A stretch of DNA of 64,000 nucleotides from Bifidobacterium apousia (GTDB taxonomy: Bacteria > Actinomycetota > Actinomycetes > Actinomycetales > Bifidobacteriaceae): NCBI RefSeq assembly GCF_007559275.1, contig NZ_VMHK01000002.1, forward strand, positions 124,001 to 188,000, given 5' to 3'. The translations under genes and the position numbers were made by a program. This document shows positions 47,257-55,966 of this stretch, in pieces; position 1 is the stretch's first letter, and each line of letters opens with the position of its first letter. Under the pieces are notes generated by a model that saw only the letters and a program-made list of their open reading frames with translations, was not told the DNA's origin and searched no databases.

Positions 47257-49572
47257 CTAGGCCTCGGTCTCCCTGTAGACCGGGGCCTGGCTCTTGTCGT
47301 CTAGGCTCAGGGTCAAGGTTCGCTCAGGCAGGACCAGTCGGATCCTGCGATAGACAGGCTTGAATCCATGATGGGTCACGGTTACCGAGCACTGGCCCTG
47401 GTTCTCCATATGGATCTGATAGAGGTTGTAGGCCCCCTGCTCGTAGTCGAAGCTGTATCCGTCATCCTGATAGTGGGTATAGTCGCCATGTTGGCCGAAG
47501 AGTCTGAACGTCATGGACTCCTCGGGCTGGTCGTCCATGTGCTCCACCAGTCGACCCCAAGGCAGCACGGAGTCGGCCCTGACGAAGACGGGCAGTTGGT
47601 CCAGAGGGGCCTCAACCAAAATATCTCGGTGGCCGCCGTAAGTGACCATGGTGCGTAGGTCCACCCAATCGCCTTCGGGCAGATAGACCATTCGTGAGAC
47701 CTGCCCTTGCTCTACCACGGGTGCCACCAGAACCTGGTCGCCGACCATATATTCGTCGTTCAAGTTCCGCGTGCGTGCATCCTCCGGGTAATTCAGGACC
47801 AGGGGACGCATAACCGGCAGGCCATCGTTCATTTGCTTGGCGAAGCAATCGTAGAGGTAGGGAATGAAGTGATACCTCAGGTGCAGGAAATGCCGGTAGA
47901 TGTCCAGGACTTTCGGACCAAAGACCCAAGGCTCCTGGTCTCGTGCCTGGAGAGCGGAATGGTTGCGCAGAAGCGGGCTGAAGATGGCGGCCTCAATCCA
48001 TCGGGTCAGCAGCTCCGGGGTCGTATCGGCGCTGAATCCACCGATGTCGGCCCCGGCGAAGCTGAATCCGCTCATCCCCATATTGCAGAGCTGAGGGATC
48101 GACATCTGCAGATGTGGCCAGAGGCTTTGGTTGTCGCCGGTCCAGACCGTTGAGTACTTCTGCGTTCCCGCGTAGGCCGCGCGTGTGATGACGTAGGGCC
48201 GTCTGCCGGTGGCTTTTTTCAGTCCCTGATAGGTGGCCTTGGCCATGTTGTGACCGTAGACGTTGTTCATCCTGGCAAGGTCGGACTTCTGATCTTCATC
48301 GCTGAAAACGGTGTCCTCTGGTATCTCTCCGTCGAATACGGCGGGTTCGTTCATGTCTGTCCAGATGCCGGCTGCCCCGCTGTCAACCAGGAAACGGCAA
48401 TGCCCGGCCCACCAGTCGCGGACCTCGGGTCGACCGAAGTCAGGAAATACCGATTTGCCGGGCCAGACCCTGTTGACATAGACGCTGCCGTCCGGGTTGG
48501 TCGCAAAGTATCCCTTATCCAGACCTTCCTGATATATCCGGTAGTCGGGATCCTCTTTGACTCCTGGGTCCAGGATGGGAATGACCCTGACTCCCCGCTT
48601 TTTCACGTCTGCCAGGAACCCGGCGGGATCCTTGAAGATGTTCTTGTTCCAGGTGAAGACGCGGTAGCCGTCCATGTAGTCGATGTCGAAGTGGATAGCT
48701 TCCAGGGGGAGGTGATACTTGGCAAAGGTGTCGACGATCTGCTCCACCCGGTCCTGGCTCATGCTGTAGCCCCAACGAGACTGCTGATAACCCAGCATCC
48801 AACGCTGGGGGAGAGGGACCCGGCCGGTCAGATAGGTGTAGTTGGAGACCACCTCCTTCAAGGAGGACCCGCCCAGTATGTAATAGTCCAGGTTTCCATC
48901 CACGGCCGAGTAGAAGTAGTAGTCAGCGTTCTCCCTGCCCAGGTCAAGATGGCTCCGGTAGGTGTTGTCGAAGAAAATCCCCCAAGGGCGGCCTTTTTTC
49001 AGTCCGAAGAGGACGGGGATGGACTTATAGAGGTTGGTGAAGGTCTCGATGTGCGGGCGCGGCTCGTCATAATTCCAGTTGTCATAGTGATAGGACCGCT
49101 TGTTCAGATAGCCGGTCTTGTCGCCCAGACCATAGAATTGCTCGTCGGGATCCAGGGCCTTGACCACCTGGTAGTAACGGTCCTCGGTTTGGCTGACGCC
49201 AGAGACCTCGTGGCCTTCGGCCCGCATGATGCTTTGGTGGGCGGCATCAATCGTCTTGGCGATGGGGCGCCTCTTGCCACGGTAGTCCAGGATCAACGGG
49301 TTGCCCTGAGCGTCGAAGACGTCCAAGAGCAGATCAGGCCCGACTGTGACGGTCAGTTGCCCTGTGGACAGTTCCAGATGGTCGCCGACCTCTTTCAGAT
49401 CGAAGGGAGTCTCTACCTTCTTCTCGCCTTCGATGGCGTAGGAGTTGGTGTGACGGCCCCGGTCCTGGAAGACCCGGATGATCTGGTCCGTCAGTACGGT
49501 CAGGATCAATGCTCCCTGGTCGGAGGTCAGGGTGACGGTCTGACCTTTCACGGTGTAATGCAGGTTCATCAT
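47257..49572 (-). CDS. GH31 alpha-glucosidase
   Basis: This 771-residue GH31 glycosidase hydrolyses alpha-glucosides. The nucleophile Asp is in the segment GIWTDMNEPAVF and the acid/base Asp in VWTGDNQSLW. An N-terminal beta domain precedes the barrel and a C-terminal beta domain follows. No signal peptide is present, so it acts in the cytoplasm on imported sugar. The MFS gene 28 bases upstream is its likely transporter, and the LacI-type operator controls both. Confidence 0.94.
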   Translation of the reverse strand: MMNLHYTVKGQTVTLTSDQGALILTVLTDQIIRVFQDRGRHTNSYAIEGEKKVETPFDLKEVGDHLELSTGQLTVTVGPDLLLDVFDAQGNPLILDYRGKRRPIAKTIDAAHQSIMRAEGHEVSGVSQTEDRYYQVVKALDPDEQFYGLGDKTGYLNKRSYHYDNWNYDEPRPHIETFTNLYKSIPVLFGLKKGRPWGIFFDNTYRSHLDLGRENADYYFYSAVDGNLDYYILGGSSLKEVVSNYTYLTGRVPLPQRWMLGYQQSRWGYSMSQDRVEQIVDTFAKYHLPLEAIHFDIDYMDGYRVFTWNKNIFKDPAGFLADVKKRGVRVIPILDPGVKEDPDYRIYQEGLDKGYFATNPDGSVYVNRVWPGKSVFPDFGRPEVRDWWAGHCRFLVDSGAAGIWTDMNEPAVFDGEIPEDTVFSDEDQKSDLARMNNVYGHNMAKATYQGLKKATGRRPYVITRAAYAGTQKYSTVWTGDNQSLWPHLQMSIPQLCNMGMSGFSFAGADIGGFSADTTPELLTRWIEAAIFSPLLRNHSALQARDQEPWVFGPKVLDIYRHFLHLRYHFIPYLYDCFAKQMNDGLPVMRPLVLNYPEDARTRNLNDEYMVGDQVLVAPVVEQGQVSRMVYLPEGDWVDLRTMVTYGGHRDILVEAPLDQLPVFVRADSVLPWGRLVEHMDDQPEESMTFRLFGQHGDYTHYQDDGYSFDYEQGAYNLYQIHMENQGQCSVTVTHHGFKPVYRRIRLVLPERTLTLSLDDKSQAPVYRETEA

Positions 49573-49600
49573 GACAGACGTTTTCCTTTCGTAATATTCC

Positions 49601-50980
49601 TTAGGCCTCGTTGGGTTCGGGTTTCCGGCTCTTGATGATGTCCATCAGGGCTGCGCCGATCAGCCAGGAGATGCCCCCGATCAGGAGCATGGTCGGCATC
49701 GATCTGCCCACCAGCGGGAAGATCGCGAAGCTGCTGACTGAGGCGATTATCTGCGGGAGGCAGATGAAGATGTTGAAGAGTCCCATGTAGGCCCCGTCGT
49801 TGGCCCCGTCGGTTTCCGTGGTGAAAATAGCGAAAGGCTCGGCATGCATGGTCAGGAAGCAGATGCCGATCAATGTGAAGGAGCCGATCAGAGCGTACTG
49901 GTTGTGGGAGAAAGCGGTCCAGATCATTCCCAGACCCCCGCAGAGCAGGCCAATCCGGTACCAGAACTTGCGCTTGTACTGGCTGGTCCTGGATAGAACC
50001 AGGAATCCGTAGATGATGCCCACGATGGACTGTACGAAGGTGAGGATGCCATACCAGTTGCCGGCGGCCTGGAATCCGGCTGAGGATGAGTCGGCCGTGT
50101 GCCAGACGTTTTGGGCGATGGCTCCGGTGGTGTAGGTCCAGAGGTACTGGACACCGAAGTAGGCGAAGAACTGAATGACTGCAACCTGCCAGAAAGTGCT
50201 AGGAGCCTCCTTGAGAAGGGTCCAGTAGGACTTCTGCGGCTTCTTCTCCTCATATTCGAAGTTGTGGTATTGGGCGTAGGTCTTAGGATCGTATTCCTTG
50301 ACCGAGAGGATGGTGTAGATGGAGGTGGCCAGAAGGACAGCCGCCGCGATGTAGAAGGAGAGCCGGACAGACATGGGGACCACTCCCTTCTTGTCGATGT
50401 TGGCTATGCCCAGCCCGGTCAGGAGGAAGGGGCAGAGGTTGGCTAGGACGCCTCCCAGATTGCTGAAGGACTGTTGCCAGGACCAGGCCTGATCCTTCTG
50501 CTTCTCGTTGACCATGTCGCCGATGATCATGCGGAAGGGTTGCATGCAGGCGTTGTTGGACAAATCCATAAGGACGATGGCTGCCGCCCCGAAGCATAGA
50601 GCAGTCAGGGATCCGTAGCCGAAACCGAAGGAACCGGAATTTGGCAGCAGGACCATGACGATGGCAGCCAGAGGGGCGGCCCAAAGCAGGATGGGCATCC
50701 GGCGGCCGAAGCGTGGAGACCAGTGGCCGTCGGAAAATCGCCCCAGAATAGGTTGAATGATCATTCCGATCAGGGGCGGCAGTATGAAGAAGAATCCAAG
50801 CTTGCTGGGGTCGGCTCCAAGCGTCTGGAATATGCGGCTCATCTGCGAGGTCTGCAGGGAGAAGGCCATGTTGACGCCGCAGTAGCCGAAGGTAATGGCG
50901 AACATGGTCTTCATGGTGATATCGGGTAGCGAATGCCGTTTCTTGGTAGAGGCATCACTCGTCATTTGAGGTGCGCTCAA
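49601..50980 (-). CDS. MFS sugar transporter (glycoside/SUC-like)
   Basis: A 12-helix major facilitator with GRFSDGHWSPRFGRR between helices 2 and 3 resembles sucrose/alpha-glucoside symporters. Length is 459 residues from TTG 50980, which has AAAGGAG at a correct distance, while ATG 50965 does not. It is cotranscribed with the GH31 gene and probably imports its alpha-glucoside substrate. Confidence 0.88.
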   Translation of the reverse strand: MSAPQMTSDASTKKRHSLPDITMKTMFAITFGYCGVNMAFSLQTSQMSRIFQTLGADPSKLGFFFILPPLIGMIIQPILGRFSDGHWSPRFGRRMPILLWAAPLAAIVMVLLPNSGSFGFGYGSLTALCFGAAAIVLMDLSNNACMQPFRMIIGDMVNEKQKDQAWSWQQSFSNLGGVLANLCPFLLTGLGIANIDKKGVVPMSVRLSFYIAAAVLLATSIYTILSVKEYDPKTYAQYHNFEYEEKKPQKSYWTLLKEAPSTFWQVAVIQFFAYFGVQYLWTYTTGAIAQNVWHTADSSSAGFQAAGNWYGILTFVQSIVGIIYGFLVLSRTSQYKRKFWYRIGLLCGGLGMIWTAFSHNQYALIGSFTLIGICFLTMHAEPFAIFTTETDGANDGAYMGLFNIFICLPQIIASVSSFAIFPLVGRSMPTMLLIGGISWLIGAALMDIIKSRKPEPNEA

Positions 50981-51013
50981 GGTATCTCCTTTGATCTTTT
51001 GTAAACAATTACT

Positions 51014-51025
51014 GTAAACGTTTAC
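51014..51025. promoter_or_regulatory. LacI-family operator in the divergent promoter
   Basis: GTAAACGTTTAC is a perfect 12-bp palindrome with the central CG typical of LacI-family sites. It lies just downstream of a TATACT -10 for the MFS-GH31 operon (minus strand, 51037-51032), so binding would block transcription. A related imperfect copy, TTGTAAACAA, lies at about 50999-51008. Confidence 0.75.
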
Positions 51026-51130
51026 GGTATGAGTATACAGCCTCATTTATCCTTTATCATGCCCGGGCGTGTGGCTATGATGGCCGATGACATAGCAACT
51101 GGGTCCGGCATGGGTTCGGCAGAGGGAAAG

Positions 51131-52162
51131 ATGGAGGTCATGGCTGAAGCTTCCAGAGTGACCTTAAAAGACATAGCACAGCGGTTGGGGCTGTCGACGG
51201 CCACTGTCTCGCGTTCGCTTTCCGACACCGGTGAACACAGGGATCAGACCGTACGTCTGGTCAAGGAGACCGCCAAGGAGATGGGGTATATCCGCAACAC
51301 AGCGGCGGCCGACCTCGTACAGGGCAAGAGCCATGCTTTGGCTGTCATCCTCTCCAACACCAAGACCAATTTTGATTCTTCAATCATCGAGGGGATCGAG
51401 CAATCGGCTGCGGAGCGGAATTTGGATGTGCTGATCCTCCATGCGGGCAACGCTGATCTGCAAGCTCAGCGGCGGGCTATCACCACTGCGGTAGAGCGTG
51501 CCGTCAGGGGAATCATTCTGGTCTCCCTAGAGCTCCAAGAGTCATTGATCGCCACCATAGAGCAGGTGGGGATGGACTGCATATCGCTCTCATCCTTTGT
51601 GGGTGGTGGACGGCTGCCCTGCATTACTTCAGACGACTATCAGATGGGGTATGAAGCCACACAGTTTTTAATTGACCAGGGTCACCGACGGATTGGATTG
51701 GCTGGCATTCCTCAACATGGGTCAATAACCCTGCGCATCAGCGGGTACCGGCAGTGCCTGGAGGACAACAGCATTCCTTATAGGGAAAGTCTGGTTTTCC
51801 GTGGGGGATGTCTCTACCAGGATGGGATAGCCACCATGAAGCACTGCCTCAAGTCGAAGGAACCAATCACCGCCCTTATCGGTGCCAGCGATCTGGTGGC
51901 CATGGGTGCCATCAATCAGGCCAGGGACCAGGGGTTGGATGTGCCCAGTGACGTGAGCGTCATGAGCTTTGACGGCACGGACATTGTGGACATGGTCAGG
52001 CCGACCATAACCAGCGTCACTCAGGCCTTTCATCGTATGGGGGTGGAGGGGGTCAAGGCCCTTCTGTCCGCAGACAAGCCGAGTTCGCGTTTTCTGCCTT
52101 TCAGGATAATCAGCAGACAGTCCACCGGACCGGGCCCTTGCCTGCACGGTGATCATAAGTGA
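51131..52162 (+). CDS. LacI-family transcriptional repressor
   Basis: The N-terminal HTH (VTLKDIAQRLGLSTATVSRSLS) is followed by the LacI sugar-binding domain (AVILSNTKTNFDSSIIEGIEQ, then GDTDIVD-type effector segment and a conserved SVTQAFHRMGVEGVKALL end). It is divergent from the MFS-GH31 operon and is the likely repressor, induced by an alpha-glucoside. ATG 51131 has AGAGGGAAAG just upstream. In-frame ATGs further upstream lack sites. Confidence 0.92.
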   Translation: MEVMAEASRVTLKDIAQRLGLSTATVSRSLSDTGEHRDQTVRLVKETAKEMGYIRNTAAADLVQGKSHALAVILSNTKTNFDSSIIEGIEQSAAERNLDVLILHAGNADLQAQRRAITTAVERAVRGIILVSLELQESLIATIEQVGMDCISLSSFVGGGRLPCITSDDYQMGYEATQFLIDQGHRRIGLAGIPQHGSITLRISGYRQCLEDNSIPYRESLVFRGGCLYQDGIATMKHCLKSKEPITALIGASDLVAMGAINQARDQGLDVPSDVSVMSFDGTDIVDMVRPTITSVTQAFHRMGVEGVKALLSADKPSSRFLPFRIISRQSTGPGPCLHGDHK

Positions 52163-52179
52163 GCAGCCTCTGCTCAGGC

Positions 52180-53250
52180 TCACAGGCGCAGTTGAGCCAA
52201 AAGGCCACAGTGGTCGGTGTGCGGGATTTTCATGACCTTCATTGATGTGATCCTGATGCCTTGGCTGACCAGGATATGGTCGATTTCGATCAGCGGTGGC
52301 AACAATGCCTGGCAATGCGGAAAGGTCGGATGCATGCCGCGACTCAAGGACAGGGAGGCATCGCACAGCCTGCCGGACTCCAGCATGGCCCGAAAGGTGG
52401 GGTGGTGCAGGTTGGCGTTGCAGTCGCCCATGATGATGGTGAATGCAGGCGATTCCATGTCTGGGGCGGCCGCCAACTTTTCGCTGTTCAGTAATGCCAG
52501 GCGCTCGATGCCTAGGCCCCATTGTCTGGCGCCGCGCTGGGGCGACTTGGGATGGACTGAAGCCAGGCGGATGGTTCCAGCTTGGGTATGCAAGAGCATT
52601 ATGGGGACGGCGGAGGCTTCCAAATCAAGGCCTGCCGGCTGAGACCACATGGGCTCCCGACGAGAGAAGAGGGCGTTCCTGCCGCCATTGTCATTCTGGG
52701 TCTGCGGTCCCTCCACGAGGTATGGCATGGTCTGCCTCATCCCTGCCTTCCGCAGACGAGTTAGCAGCGTCGAATTCACCTCCTGCAGGGCTAAAATGTC
52801 GACATTCTGGCTTTGAACTTGTTCCAGGATGGACTGCGCATCCGCCTTGCCATAGCGGCAGTTGAGTGTCATGACTTTCAGGCTGAGCGCAGGATCAGTT
52901 ATATCCCGATTGGACTGATGCGATCCGGGAATGTCGGCATCAGCGTCTGCTTGGTTCTTTGTATCAAGCAGCCCATCTTTGTGCCCCGAGCCCATGGGAG
53001 AGGGCAGGTGAAACCTGTATTGCAGTCTCCACAAGGTGACCAGAGTCAGCTCGATCATGGCCAGGGCGGACTGTGGCCAGGCCTGGATCACCAGGGCGCA
53101 GACCAAGATGGCCAACAGGGGAACGGCCAACAGGTCGATCAGGGCGATCAGCTCCACCAGAGGGCGGTGCCGGTCAGCTCCGGCAGGCAGGAAGCGCAGG
53201 GCCATCCACAAGGCGATGAGCCCCAGGAGAATCCAGAGAAGGGTGTTCAC
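52180..53250 (-). CDS. Membrane-anchored endonuclease/exonuclease/phosphatase-family protein
   Basis: Two to three N-terminal helices (NTLLWILLGLIALWMALRFL and more) are followed by an EEP domain: VMTLNCRYG, LALQEVN, MGDCNANLHHPTF, and the terminal DHILV...HTDHCGLLA catalytic His pair. The domain is probably extracytoplasmic. The family includes nucleases, phosphodiesterases and sphingomyelinases; the substrate is unknown. It converges on the LacI gene. Confidence 0.88.
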   Translation of the reverse strand: MNTLLWILLGLIALWMALRFLPAGADRHRPLVELIALIDLLAVPLLAILVCALVIQAWPQSALAMIELTLVTLWRLQYRFHLPSPMGSGHKDGLLDTKNQADADADIPGSHQSNRDITDPALSLKVMTLNCRYGKADAQSILEQVQSQNVDILALQEVNSTLLTRLRKAGMRQTMPYLVEGPQTQNDNGGRNALFSRREPMWSQPAGLDLEASAVPIMLLHTQAGTIRLASVHPKSPQRGARQWGLGIERLALLNSEKLAAAPDMESPAFTIIMGDCNANLHHPTFRAMLESGRLCDASLSLSRGMHPTFPHCQALLPPLIEIDHILVSQGIRITSMKVMKIPHTDHCGLLAQLRL

Positions 53251-53280
53251 GTGCCATTGTCTCCTGCATGAGGGAGGGGG

Positions 53281-54897
53281 TTAGCGGCCGCCGAAGAGAC
53301 CGCCCAGTCCACCGCCAAGGTTGGGGGGCAGGTCAGGCAGGCCTTCAGGCATCTGCGGAGTCTCGGGCCGCTTGGCGAAGGCCGAGCCGCCGGAGGATTT
53401 GCCCTTGCCGGACAGGCGCTCGCGTAACGCCTTCTCTTCGGCCTCCCGCTTCATGGGATTGCCTGAACGGGAGCCCTTGCGGCCTTTCTTGCCCTTTTTG
53501 CCCTTCTTGCCGCCGCCAGCGCCCATGCCGCCCATGCCTGGGATTGAGCGGCTGCCATTGGTCATCCGCTTCATCATCTTGGCTGCTTGCTCGAACCGCT
53601 GCAGCAGGCCGTTGACGGCCGAGACCGTAGTGCCGGCGCCATAGGCGATCCGGGCCCGTCGTGATCCGTCGATGATGCTGGGGTCGCGTCGTTCCTGGGG
53701 AGTCATCGACTGGATGATGGCCTGGGTCCGGTCCACTTCCTTTTCATCGAACTGTTCGAGCTCCTTGCGGTGCTGGGCCATGCCTGGGATCATGCCCAGG
53801 ATGCTCTTGAAGGAGCCCAGCTTGCGAACCTGCTGGAGCTGCTCCAGAAAGTCGTCCAGGCCGAAGCTGCCCTCGGACATCTTCCCAGCGGCCTTGCGGG
53901 CCTCCTCCTCGTCGAACTGGCGTTGCGCCTGCTCGATCAGCGTCAGGATGTCGCCCATGTCCAGAATGCGGGAGGCCATGCGGTCGGGGTGGAAGACCTC
54001 GAAGTCCTTGAGGCCCTCGCCGTTGGAGTCGAAGAGGATGGGCTTGCCGGTCACCGATGCTACCGACAGGGCTGCGCCGCCGCGTGCATCGCCGTCCAGC
54101 TTGGACAGCACCACGCCGGTGAAGTCCACGCCCTGGTCGAAGGCCTTGGCCGTAGCGACCGCGTCCTGGCCGATCATGGCATCGATGACGAAGAGGATCT
54201 CGTCGGGGTGGACGGCATCGCGGATATTGCGCGCCTGCTCCATCAGCTCCTGATCCACGCCCAGTCGACCGGCCGTATCAATGATGACCACGTCGTAGAG
54301 CTTGTCCTTGGCCACCCTGATCGAGTCGGCTGCCACCTTGACCGGATCGCCAGTGACCTGTCCGGGGGTCGCCAGCTCGGATCCGCTGGTCTGCACGCCT
54401 GGCTCGGGTGCATATACCGGTACTTCGGCGCGTTCGCCGACCACCTGGAGCTGGGTGACCGCGTTGGGCCGCTGCAGGTCGGCCGCCACCAGCAGGGGGG
54501 TGTGGCCGGCATCCTTGAGCCAGTAGCCCAGCTTGCCGGCCAGCGTGGTCTTGCCTGCACCCTGCAAGCCGGCCAGCATGATGACTGTGGGCGGGTTCTT
54601 AGCGAAATTGAGTGGTCGATCCACTCCCGCGCCCAGGATGTCAGTCAGTTCGTCGTAGACGATGGAGACCACCTGCTGGGCCGGGTTCAGGGCCTTGGAG
54701 ACCTCCTCGCCCAGGGCGCGTTCCCTGATGCGCCCGGTAAAGGAGCGCACAACGTCCAGGGAGACATCGGCATCCAGGAGGGCGCGGCGGATCTCGCGGA
54801 TTGTGCCGTCGATGTCGGTTTCGGTCAGCTTCCCCTTGGAGCGCAGATGGGTGAAGGCCTGGGAGAGCCGATCGGTCAAAGATGAAAATGCTGCCAT
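53281..54897 (-). CDS. ffh: Signal recognition particle GTPase Ffh
   Basis: Ffh binds signal sequences and delivers ribosomes to FtsY. The N domain is followed by the G domain (GLQGAGKTT, DTAGR, SKLDGDARGG) and the Met-rich M domain from about residue 300 (IPGM, MTPQER). The C-terminal tail is basic (GKKGKKGKKGRKGSR) then Gly/Pro-rich, a common actinobacterial extension. Length is 538 residues. Confidence 0.96.
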   Translation of the reverse strand: MAAFSSLTDRLSQAFTHLRSKGKLTETDIDGTIREIRRALLDADVSLDVVRSFTGRIRERALGEEVSKALNPAQQVVSIVYDELTDILGAGVDRPLNFAKNPPTVIMLAGLQGAGKTTLAGKLGYWLKDAGHTPLLVAADLQRPNAVTQLQVVGERAEVPVYAPEPGVQTSGSELATPGQVTGDPVKVAADSIRVAKDKLYDVVIIDTAGRLGVDQELMEQARNIRDAVHPDEILFVIDAMIGQDAVATAKAFDQGVDFTGVVLSKLDGDARGGAALSVASVTGKPILFDSNGEGLKDFEVFHPDRMASRILDMGDILTLIEQAQRQFDEEEARKAAGKMSEGSFGLDDFLEQLQQVRKLGSFKSILGMIPGMAQHRKELEQFDEKEVDRTQAIIQSMTPQERRDPSIIDGSRRARIAYGAGTTVSAVNGLLQRFEQAAKMMKRMTNGSRSIPGMGGMGAGGGKKGKKGKKGRKGSRSGNPMKREAEEKALRERLSGKGKSSGGSAFAKRPETPQMPEGLPDLPPNLGGGLGGLFGGR

Positions 54898-55104
54898 AAT
54901 GCCCCAAGTCTACCTGTCAGCCGGGAGATTGGCCGGTAGCTGCTGGCAATAAGCCTTCCTACCCCAAGCATAAGGCGATAGTGACTGCTTTCTTGTGCTC
55001 CTGCTTGTTGCTGGCTGTTGGCTACCTATTGCTTTCGCGGCTGTCTTAAGCGCAGAAAATGAACGTTCTCGAGCTTACAAAACCGTTTGAGCACATCTTG
55101 TTTA

Positions 55105-55152
55105 TTGACATAGACCAGGTTCAGACGTTATACTGAATCGAAACGATTCGAT
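55105..55152 (+). promoter_or_regulatory. Near-consensus promoter with LacI-type operator
   Basis: TTGACA (55105-55110), an 18-bp spacer, and TATACT (55129-55134) form one of the best promoters in the window. Directly downstream, GAATCGAAACGATTC (55135-55149) is a palindrome with 6-bp arms; the wider 55138-55151 (TCGAAACGATTCGA) matches its complement at 12 of 14. Binding at this place would block initiation, as for LacI-family repressors. Confidence 0.65.
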
Positions 55153-55259
55153 ATTGTTGTTGCATATTCCGAGGATTGCCATCCTGTGATGTATTCCCCT
55201 CGAAAATTTGTTGACATCTTGAATCGTAGTCGATGCATGCGAGGGAGCAGGGAGCCGGC

Positions 55260-55703
55260 ATGAAAGCCAGAAAAAGGCCCGGAATGGCCTTGAGCTTGAC
55301 CGGATTGTTCCGGAAGGAGATCGGCTACGTTGCTTCTGGTACTTTTCGGGTTTTCCGCTACGGACTTCAGGGCCCGCCTGGAGTCGTTGCCATCATCGTA
55401 AGCCTGCAATACCAAGCCGAAAACGGCACGATTACTGGCAGCTTGGGCACAGTCGAACCGAGCAATCTCGTTCGGCACTGCTCATGGCCTGGGTTCCGTG
55501 TCATCATTTCTTTTACCATCTTTGTTGAACCACGGACAGTTCCTCTGGCCTCATCGAACGAGTCGGTAATGTCTTTCGTTTTGACCTGTATGTCGACAAA
55601 GAGCCGACCAACTGCTTTGGCTCGGTTTCCTCTAGCTGTTGCAGCGAATCGCTCTTTTGGGTACAGCGTGAGGCATGCAGTGCTGCTGGATCGACCCCCT
55701 TGA
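55260..55703 (+). CDS. Possible hypothetical protein downstream of the operator promoter
   Basis: The 147-residue frame begins with ATG 55260 after AGGGAG at a five-base spacing, and it is the first good start after the strong promoter. It has a short basic N-terminus (MKARKRPG) and no recognised domain. Competing open frames on the other strand and the low-GC setting make a relic or chance frame equally plausible. Confidence 0.2.
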   Translation: MKARKRPGMALSLTGLFRKEIGYVASGTFRVFRYGLQGPPGVVAIIVSLQYQAENGTITGSLGTVEPSNLVRHCSWPGFRVIISFTIFVEPRTVPLASSNESVMSFVLTCMSTKSRPTALARFPLAVAANRSFGYSVRHAVLLDRPP

Positions 55704-55966
55704 CTTTCTGTGTTGCTATGGTACCCAGCTGTTTTCTATGGTATACGGGTCCTTCCCTCCCAGATTGCCTTGAAATCGGCCATTGTTGTGGGTGCCTTGG
55801 TAGACTGTCGGCACCTTCTTTATCGTATTTCCGCAAAAGTGTTCACAAGGAATAGTGGAGGGCGCTGTCAAGCAACTCACAAGCTGTAAGTACACTGAAC
55901 ATGGCCGTCCGCTACAAAAGCAGGGGAGAAGAGCAGAGGGCCCGAACACGAAAGGCAACCATAATC

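Larger units (their letters stand above)
54898..55966. other. 1.07-kb region without a recognisable gene
   Basis: No family is recognised in any frame. Base composition is visibly less GC-rich than the surrounding genes. It contains a near-consensus promoter with an operator-like palindrome at 55105-55152 and a weak open frame starting at 55260. It may be the remains of a gene or regulator once linked to the downstream GH172 gene. Confidence 0.5.

Noticed and set aside
52159-52183. Hairpin at the convergent LacI/EEP junction as terminator
   Set aside because: Two short alternative stems (6 bp) without a U-tract; too weak to call.
55513-55836. Minus-strand open frame in the GH172 upstream region
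   Set aside because: No recognised domain, no ribosome site, and overlapping frames of equal quality on the other strand.
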